From: Mycocentrospora acerina
Lineage: Eukaryota > Ascomycota > Dothideomycetes > Pleosporales
Length of the DNA: 40,115 bases
Direction of reading: 5' to 3'
NCBI GenBank assembly: GCA_022701365.1
Contig: JAKUHH010000066.1
Span: 1 to 40,115, forward strand
The first letter of the stretch is position 1. The number at the start of each line of letters is the position of its first letter. Positions 33,662 to 40,115 of this stretch are shown one piece after another. A program made the position numbers and the translations under genes. Under the pieces are notes generated by a model. It was not told the origin of the DNA and searched no databases. It worked only from the letters and a program-made list of their open reading frames with translations.

Positions 33662-35521
33662 ATGCCTTCCTTAAAAGAACAAGAGCAGGCTGAGAAATCC
33701 CTTGTAGATCAAACTAAACTTCTTCCCCGTAGACGACTCATTATTGTGTTCAGAACACTAGCTTTTGCTTTTTTAATTACTTATGCCAATCAAAATAGAA
33801 TCACTGTCATCCTTCCAACTATGGCAAGGGATCTTAATGCTCAAGATACTATTTCCTAGGCAGGTACATCTTCCTTCGTCAGCAATACCGTCTTTCAGGT
33901 GCTTTATAGTCGTCTTTCTGATCTCTTCAGCCGCAAAGTGGTTTACCTGTCAGCGCTGTTATTGTTAGCCGTGGGCAATATTCTATGTGCAACAGCACAA
34001 AATAGCACTTCTCTTTACATCTTTCGCGCACTTGCAGGAATTGCAATAGGTGGCGTCAATTCACTCACCATAATCATCGTTTCTAACATTGTCACTCTCC
34101 AACAACGTGGCTATTACTAAGGTCTACTGGGCAGCTGCATTGGGTTAGGAAACATAATAGGCCCATTTGTCTCCGCCGCCTTTGCACAAACGTCTTCATG
34201 GCGCAACTTCTTCTTTCTCTTAGGGCCCTTAGCTGCTACTTCAGCCGTCATATCGTTTTTCCTAGTACTATCCTCTATGCCCTCAAAGACACCAAAAAAG
34301 ACATTGTCCATAATCAACTACTATGGAATTTCCAGTAGCTCTATCGCTATTGTGTTCTTTCTAGTGCCTATATCTAGAGCTAGTTCCTACTTCAACTAGG
34401 ATTCTCCCATAGTTATTTCCATGCTTGTTATCTCTGCCGTCGCACTTATCATCTTTCTACTTGTTGAATAGAAGATCTCTTGCCTACCAGTCATGCCTTG
34501 TAAGCAATGAATTTGAATTTATTTACAAGCAAACAGCTAACGTCTTGCGATTGATTAGTGTCAATGTTCAGAATACCAGCTGTTAGTATAATCCTTATGC
34601 AAAACTTTTTATTTGGATTTGCTTACTACGCCGCACTCTATTACTTGCCTATTTACTTTCAGAACGTTCTACGATATAGTCCAATTCAATCAACTGTCCT
34701 TTTGGTACCATTCATTGCAGTACAGATGGTCTTCAGCATCAGCTCAGGACTGTATATATCAAAGAGTGGAAGATATAGAGAGGTCATCTGGTCTAGATTT
34801 ACACTTTAGACTTTGTCAGTGTCTCCCTTTTCCTAGTCAGATCTATGCAATTCAGCTTCTTATACTTTTAAAGTCAATTATAGAACCACAGAAGGTACTA
34901 AAAGAGCTATGCCTATTCCTTGCTAACAACAATAATAAAAGAGCTGTTTCTATGTGATTCTTCAATCAGACAACTAATCCAGCTATTATTAGTATAGTTA
35001 AAGCAGTAATAGGGGCTGGTGTTAGAAACGTATTCCAGCCCTGTCTTATTGCATTACAAGCTCACTCACCAAAAACTCAGCGCGCTGTTGTCATATCAAA
35101 CCGCAACTTTCTGAGAAGCCTTAGTAGCGCTTTGGGTCTCGCTGTTTCTGCGCAAGTCATGCAAAGTTCCCTTAGAAACAGTTTGCCTCTTCATCTTCAA
35201 ACGCTTGTTTCATCTTCCTACAGTATCCCTAACATCAACAACATTCCCTCTAAAGATTTTAAGGCCTTACTAGACGCATACATGTCTGCTTCACATAGTG
35301 TGTTTGTCCTAATAGCGCCATTTATGGGATTGTGCCTCTTAGGTTGCATTCTTATTAAAGACAAAGGACTTTCTAGAGGAGAAGAAGATAAGTCAAAGAT
35401 TGCTATAAAAACAGAGAAAAATAATAAGTGTCGTCTAAAGAAGACAGAACAAGGTGGACAACAAAGAGAAGGAATAGTAATGACAAGTTTAAGCCCAGAA
35501 AATAAATCACCTAAAAGATAA
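33662..35521 (+). pseudogene. Major facilitator superfamily drug/H+ antiporter-type transporter, decayed
   Basis: Starts MPSLKEQEQAEKSLVDQTKL, then the first helix FRTLAFAFLITYANQNRITV and ILPTMARDLNAQDTIS, typical of fungal 14-helix exporters. The loop 2-3 motif reads YSRLSDLFSRKVVYL (GRLSDxFGRK with two Gly to Ser changes). Then LYIFRALAGIAIGGVNSLTI, GSCIGLGNIIGPFVSAAFA, SWRNFFFLLGPLA. Exon 1 ends at 34499; a 59-bp intron (34500-34558) joins in phase to SMFRIPAVSIILMQNFLFGF and YYAALYYLPIYFQNVLRYSP. A further intron or frame change lies at about 34810-34970, followed by AVIGAGVRNVFQPCLIALQA, HSPKTQRAVVISNRNFLRSL and a Lys-rich tail. Stops fall at Trp/Gln sites. Probably the product or toxin exporter of the cluster. 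Confidence 0.9.
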
Positions 35522-36345
35522 GACTTAGAAATACAACATCAAAAAAGAAACGTTATGCTGCTAGATCAAGCATCTGTAATATCACGTGCTAGATAAATTA
35601 AGATAAATATAATTTGTGCTGCTGTTTACTTTTATACTCCTAATAAATAGAAAACCTTTTAATCATAATTAATCAATGAAAAGACAAGTTAGAAAGAAAA
35701 GCAAAAAAAATATCAAAGAATAACCAAATAGGGATTTTAAATAGTAAAGCTAAATTATACATATTTTCAAAACCTAAAGATTAAAATCTGCCATTTTGTA
35801 AGAAGATTATTAAGAGAAGAATTATGGTCAATTTTACCACAAGTCATCCTATTTGCTCTAGGCTAGGATCCTGAATACTAGAGACATCATGATAAAGTAA
35901 TTTTAATCAGAGCAAAGATAAACACCTTCTATTAAATAGTTCAAGGAAGCTTTCACAATGCAGTAAAGCAGAGAGTAATCTAAATTAGGTCTTATGTCTA
36001 CAAAGAGGCAAGTAAGCATGCTAGGACCAGAAGATATACTTAAGATACTATTCTCTACATCTCTATGTCATGTACAAAAGGGTTATAAAAACACATCCTA
36101 CAAAGTTACTCTGTCTGCATCCTTATATGTACCCTTAGTCTAAGATATACTTAGTCAAGGACAGAAGCGTATTAGGTTGCTTCTAGATAGATGTCTCTTA
36201 ATTCAGGGACAAACCTGCGAGTGAAGACGTAAACGTTCTAATTTAACCAAAATAAATTAAATAGGTCTATTGTCTATCACAACCTAAATTAGAATGCTGA
36301 GGGAGTTGTAATAAGTACCATGTAAGGGAACAATCAGGAGGAACT
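35522..36345. other. Intergenic, no gene recognised
   Basis: Purine-rich, A/T-rich sequence downstream of the transporter, ending at the copia LTR. Nothing identified. Confidence 0.4.
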
Positions 36346-36437
36346 TGTTGTATTATTAGGAGTGTAGGACTCAGAGACTATATAGGGACTGAGTGCTCAC
36401 GTGCTTGCATACGTGCCCTCACACGTGCAGGCTAACA
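36346..36437 (-). mobile_element. Ty1/copia LTR (3' LTR of a minus-strand element)
   Basis: On the minus strand it runs TGTTAGCCTGCACG to AATACAACA, with TGTT/AACA inverted ends. It is preceded by a polypurine run AAGGGGGTG (36438-36446 region), the expected second-strand primer next to a 3' LTR. At 92 bp it is short for the family; the outer edge could lie a little further left. Confidence 0.65.
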
Positions 36438-37280
36438 CACCCCCTTAGCTTAAGTGCTGTATAGCAGAGCGAGAGGTAGATAACTAAGCTAAAATACAGT
36501 AGGAGAGTAACAATTTAAGTAATTTATTTCTAGCTAATTAGTATTCACAGGGTAGGCTAGCGTCACCTAGGGAGCTCCTATTAGTCAGATCCTAGATCTC
36601 CTGCATATTCCTGTGCCTTAAGCCTCATAGTAAGGTCAGTGAGGCCTAGCTGGCGTAGGAAACTAGCTTGCTTCTGTTTGCTAAGGATTTTGGTGAGGCT
36701 GTTAGCAGGCATCTCTGCAGTAGGCTTCCAGTTAATCTACAGTCTACCTTTAGCTACCTCCTAGCGTATCCATTAATAATGCACGTTAACGTGCATAAGC
36801 TTAGTTTAAAACTTCTTAGATGCTTTAGTTACTATAGCAACTGTTTGTTAATTATTAAACTACAGTAATAGTGTGAGCTAAGATTAGAATTAAATTAACT
36901 TAAATAGTCGTTGCCACTACATCTTTTTGACCCTGCGAATGATAGTGAGAGAAGCTCTGCTTCTGTTGTTGATTTGGTGACTAAGCGTTGTATAGTAGCT
37001 TTCCAGTCAATAGGTAGGCCATATAGCTTGAATAGATAGCCTTAATAGCAGCAGAGAAGCTACTTAGCTTAGGTTTATCACTTTCTAGAGCATCTATAAG
37101 CCAATGGCCATCTAGGTGCTGCAATAAGCAACCGACGTTTGAAGGATGGTGCTGATAGACTACATCTCGTCCTGAGTCAAATTAGATTCCTACTGCTCAG
37201 CATCTTAAGAGACTAACCATGTTTGTAAAGAAGCTCTCTATTAGAGCTACATGTGTGAACTTGATTTAGCCTAGGCATTG
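36438..37280 (-). mobile_element. Ty1/copia retrotransposon, RNase H end, truncated
   Basis: Minus-strand translation near 36890-37060 gives GYLFKLYGLPIDWKATIQRL and VTKSTTEAELLSLS, the copia RNase H signature, and near 36680-36740 INWKPTAEMPANSLTKILSK then LGLTDL, its C-terminal motif (WIPTxxMxADxLTK). Stops replace Gln. The reverse transcriptase and the rest of the element are cut off at 37280 by the inserted gypsy LTR. Confidence 0.85.
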
Positions 37281-37570
37281 TGTAATGTTCACAACGTCAC
37301 ATCCTATCATTACCCCTAAGTCAACTAACACCTATCTAATAGCTACCTAATTTGTACTTGCCTTAGATAGTAACCCTAGGAAGGGATATATAAGGAGGGC
37401 AGTCTGTGTAGCTTTATAGAGTAATTTTTCTATATCCTTTTATATAAGACTTATAAGTGTAGAGAATAGTATCTTTAGTTTACTTTCTAGTCTTAGCACT
37501 CTTATATGCCTAGTAGTAGACACTTTAGACCTTATTTAGATCCCTCTCTTATAACCTGTATTATTATATT
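37281..37570 (+). mobile_element. Ty3/gypsy LTR (5'), right end uncertain
   Basis: Starts TGTAATGTTCACAACGTCAC exactly where copia homology ends and contains a promoter-like GGGATATATAAGGAGGGCA at about 37385-37403. RIP obscures its right end, expected to be a CATTACA-like sequence. Confidence 0.6.
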
Positions 37571-40064
37571 ATATAGAAAAACTTATTATAGCTAGTAATA
37601 GCCTCTAAATAATATTATTACTTATTTTATTTAGATTATATCTTAGCTTTATTTAATTTAGAACTAATTAAAACTATACTATTATATCTACTATATTATT
37701 ACAGCTAAGATCTTTATAATCTTGTAATAACTAAAGGTTTTAAGTTTAAAATTTCTTAGACTACTATATTAAGATTACTTTAAAATAGCTGCATAAGATT
37801 ACACTAAAAGAGAAACTTAGAGACTACTAAAAACTTAGTAAAATTAGACTTAAGTCTAATATCTGCTACTATTACTCTAAGTTTAAAGGAACTAACTTAA
37901 AGATTAGTATATACTTAAAGCTTAACCTTAAGAGTAGTAGTAAAAGTATTAGATCTTACTTTATCCTTTAATTTAGTAAAACCTAGTGCAGACCTTATAC
38001 TAGATTTAGACTAAGAAAAAGAGGACTTAACTTAGCTAGTAGCTTAGCTTTATATAAAAATCTAAGAACTATAGTAAGCTATACTTACTTTAGACTATCT
38101 CTTACTTTGCACTAAATTACTACTAACTTTTTAAAATAACTTTAACTTTTAAAGTTATAGTCTAAGATCTTAATTAATAATACTATATATATAGAACTAT
38201 TTAAAAGAACAATATCTATTAATATCTTTAATAATATTTATAACTTAACTTTTTACTAATAGTAAGCTTTAATCTAAAACTAATTAAAAATTAACATAGA
38301 CTAATATTAAAGTAATTATGCCTATATAGTATTAGTCTAGAGATATACTTCTAGCCTAGCTAAAGAGTACTTAGAGCCTTAATACTTATCTAATACTATA
38401 TTTAACTATTTTAACATTAAAGAAGATATTATTAACTTACTTAAGTCTTATTTTATTATAAGAAATAAAAGAACTAAGAGCTAAGCTGCTTTTAATAAAC
38501 TCTAAATAAATAAGATAGAAACTTTCTTTACTTTTAAAGTATAGTTCTTTAGTACTGCTATTAAAAAATAAGTACTTAAATTAAAATAGTTTTAGTACTT
38601 ATAAATAAAAATTATACTAACCTTATAGATACTTATCTTTAAGTTTAAGTAATAATAAAATAACTTCTTTAAGCTTATAGTTAAATACTTAATAGTATTT
38701 AATATAGAATAAAGGNATATTTAACTATTTTAACATTAAAGAAGATATTATTAACTTACTTAAGTCTTATTTTATTATAAGAAATAAAAGAACTAAGAGC
38801 TAAGCTGCTTTTAATAAACTCTAAATAAATAAGATAGAAACTTTCTTTACTTTTAAAGTATAGTTCTTTAGTACTGCTATTAAAAAATAAGTACTTAAAT
38901 TAAAATAGTTTTAGTACTTATAAATAAAAATTATACTAACCTTATAGATACTTATCTTTAAGTTTAAGTAATAATAAAATAACTTCTTTAAGCTTATAGT
39001 TAAATACTTAATAGTATTTAATATAGAATAAAGGAACTATCTTTTAGTCTTAACTATAAAAAGCATAATCTATATAATATTTAAACTAAGTTAATTTTAT
39101 TTAAGTCTAATTTAGAGGTCTTTACTAAGAATAAACTATAACTTATACTAATAAGTAGAACTATATATCTAAACTTAACTATAACTTTTACTTACTTTTT
39201 AGCTTATATCTAAAACTTTAAGCTTTATAAGAGACTTATACTCTAAGAAACTGCTATAACTATAGTAAGCTGAGACACTTTTTAAGTATATGCTTTTTAC
39301 TTTAAGTATAGAAGATTAAGTTTAAAGAACTAAGTAAAGACTTTAAAGACTTAGAAAAAGATTAAGATAAAAATTAAATAAAAAATAAAGATACTTAAAA
39401 AAACCTTCTTTTTTAAGCCTAAACTATTATAATCTTTTAAATCTTAGTCTTTAAAACTTATTTAAAAGACTATATTTTTTTTCTCTTTTTATCTTTTATA
39501 CTAAAGGTCTTAAAGTCTAATTATACTTTTTAATTAATACTAGTGCTTAAAGTTATCTTTTCTTAAATTTAAAACTTACTTCTTCTATTTTATTAGCTCT
39601 TTAGACTTTTATTTATAAGCTCTAATTTTAAGTTAAAGTTAAAGATTTTTAAGACTAAATCTTTTCTTTAGTAAATTAGTATTTTTAATTATACTTATTT
39701 ATTAATAAAAGAAAGATATATAATTACTTTTTTATAATAGTAGACCTTAGTATATAGTACTATATTATTAAAATTAAATAAATAAAGTATTTTAAGCTAT
39801 AGTTAGATATTTATTATTTTTATATTTTCTAGCTAAGCTGCTATCTTGCTGTGTATAATCCTACTTTACTACTTCTAATAACTTTTAATTAAATAGTTTT
39901 TACTAAAACTGTTACTTTAAATATTATATTATAAGATAGGCTATAAACATAAGAAGACTATTAAGAGAAGTATACTATAACTACTACTATTTATTAGATT
40001 TAAGAGATACTTTAACTCTTAAAGAGTTAGAAGTTCTTACTTCTTATTATATAAGACTTAATAC
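37571..40064 (+). mobile_element. Ty3/gypsy internal region (gag and protease), RIP-saturated
   Basis: Extremely A/T-rich. At 39252-39293 the frame reads CYNYSKLRHFLSIC: the zinc knuckle CxxCxxxxHxxxxC with exact spacing, the second Cys now Tyr. At about 39530-39562 LINTSA, stop, SYLF resembles the aspartic protease motif LIDSGAxxxF with Asp to Asn and Gly to Ser changes. This order (gag, protease) shows plus orientation. No reverse transcriptase is reached before the next LTR at 40065. Assignment to gypsy rather than another LTR class is by these motifs and the TGTAA LTR start. Confidence 0.7.
38398..39034. repeat. Perfect 318-bp tandem duplication around a single N
   Basis: 38398-38715 and 38717-39034 are identical as far as I can compare by eye, separated only by the N at 38716. 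In a RIP-saturated element two old copies would differ, so this looks like an unmerged contig overlap. Confidence 0.9.
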
Positions 40065-40115
40065 TGTAACGACTAAGCACGTGCACAGTCAACGTGGCTT
40101 ACCTCGCTTATAGCA
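40065..40115 (+). mobile_element. Start of an LTR identical to the solo LTR at 1418
   Basis: 51 of 51 bases match 1418-1468, starting TGTAACGACTAAGCACGTGC. It interrupts the gypsy internal region and runs off the window, so it may be a solo LTR or the edge of a full element. Confidence 0.93.

Noticed and set aside
8880..35521. Stop codon reassignment (TAG/TAA read as sense) as the reason for frames with many stops
   Set aside because: Stops hit both Trp and Gln sites, and the same C-to-T/G-to-A changes also destroy catalytic residues (HAGE to YAGE, HxD to HxN, PLP-independent Gly to Ser); mutation decay explains all of them.
1..40115. CRISPR arrays, bacterial operons or ribosome binding sites
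   Set aside because: Introns, telomere repeats and gene families are fungal; no spaced short repeats were seen.

Overview
This is a chromosome end from a filamentous ascomycete (Pezizomycotina). The left edge is nine units of the C-rich telomere strand (AACCCT = TTAGGG repeat). Short GT-AG introns of 45-62 bp, an AflR-type Zn2Cys6 regulator, a telomere-linked RecQ-type helicase, Ty1/copia, Ty3/gypsy and TIR transposons, and pervasive TG-to-TA / CA-to-TA decay (TGG to TAG, CAG/CAA to TAG/TAA) that looks like repeat-induced point mutation (RIP) support this. I cannot name the genus from sequence alone.

Layout. 1-2.1 kb: telomere, RIP-damaged 3' end of a telomere-linked helicase, and a duplicated ~350 bp subtelomeric unit, one copy of which carries a solo LTR with a 5-bp target duplication while the other keeps the empty site. 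2.7-9.9 kb: decayed genes for a succinate/fumarate-type mitochondrial carrier, a TauD-type dioxygenase, a SAM methyltransferase and an AflR-like regulator. 11-27 kb: core of a decayed metabolic gene cluster: flavin oxidase with signal peptide, aspartate kinase, non-haem iron 2-oxoglutarate oxygenase, adenylate/tRNA isopentenyltransferase (IPT), LOG-type cytokinin nucleotide phosphoribohydrolase, and a cystathionine gamma-synthase-like PLP enzyme. 27.4-29.1 kb: RIP-saturated Tc1/mariner-pogo type element with 67-bp inverted repeats. 30-35.5 kb: ADGF/CECR1-type adenosine deaminase and a major-facilitator transporter. 36.3 kb to the right edge: nested retrotransposons (copia interrupted by gypsy, gypsy followed by the start of another LTR) with a one-base N flanked by a perfect 318-bp duplication, probably an assembly artefact.

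No gene is clearly intact. Each recognised gene can still be followed through frame and introns, but carries stops at conserved Trp or Gln positions and sometimes lost catalytic residues, so this is a 'ghost' cluster. Read together, aspartate kinase plus the gamma-PLP enzyme suggest an activated-homoserine branch (aminocarboxypropyl donor), and IPT plus LOG suggest an isopentenyladenine branch. My main hypothesis, an inference only, is that the ancestral pathway joined them into an amino-acid-conjugated cytokinin resembling discadenine or lupinic acid, tailored by the oxygenases, oxidase and methyltransferase and exported by the transporter. Intact homologues should exist elsewhere if this is right.
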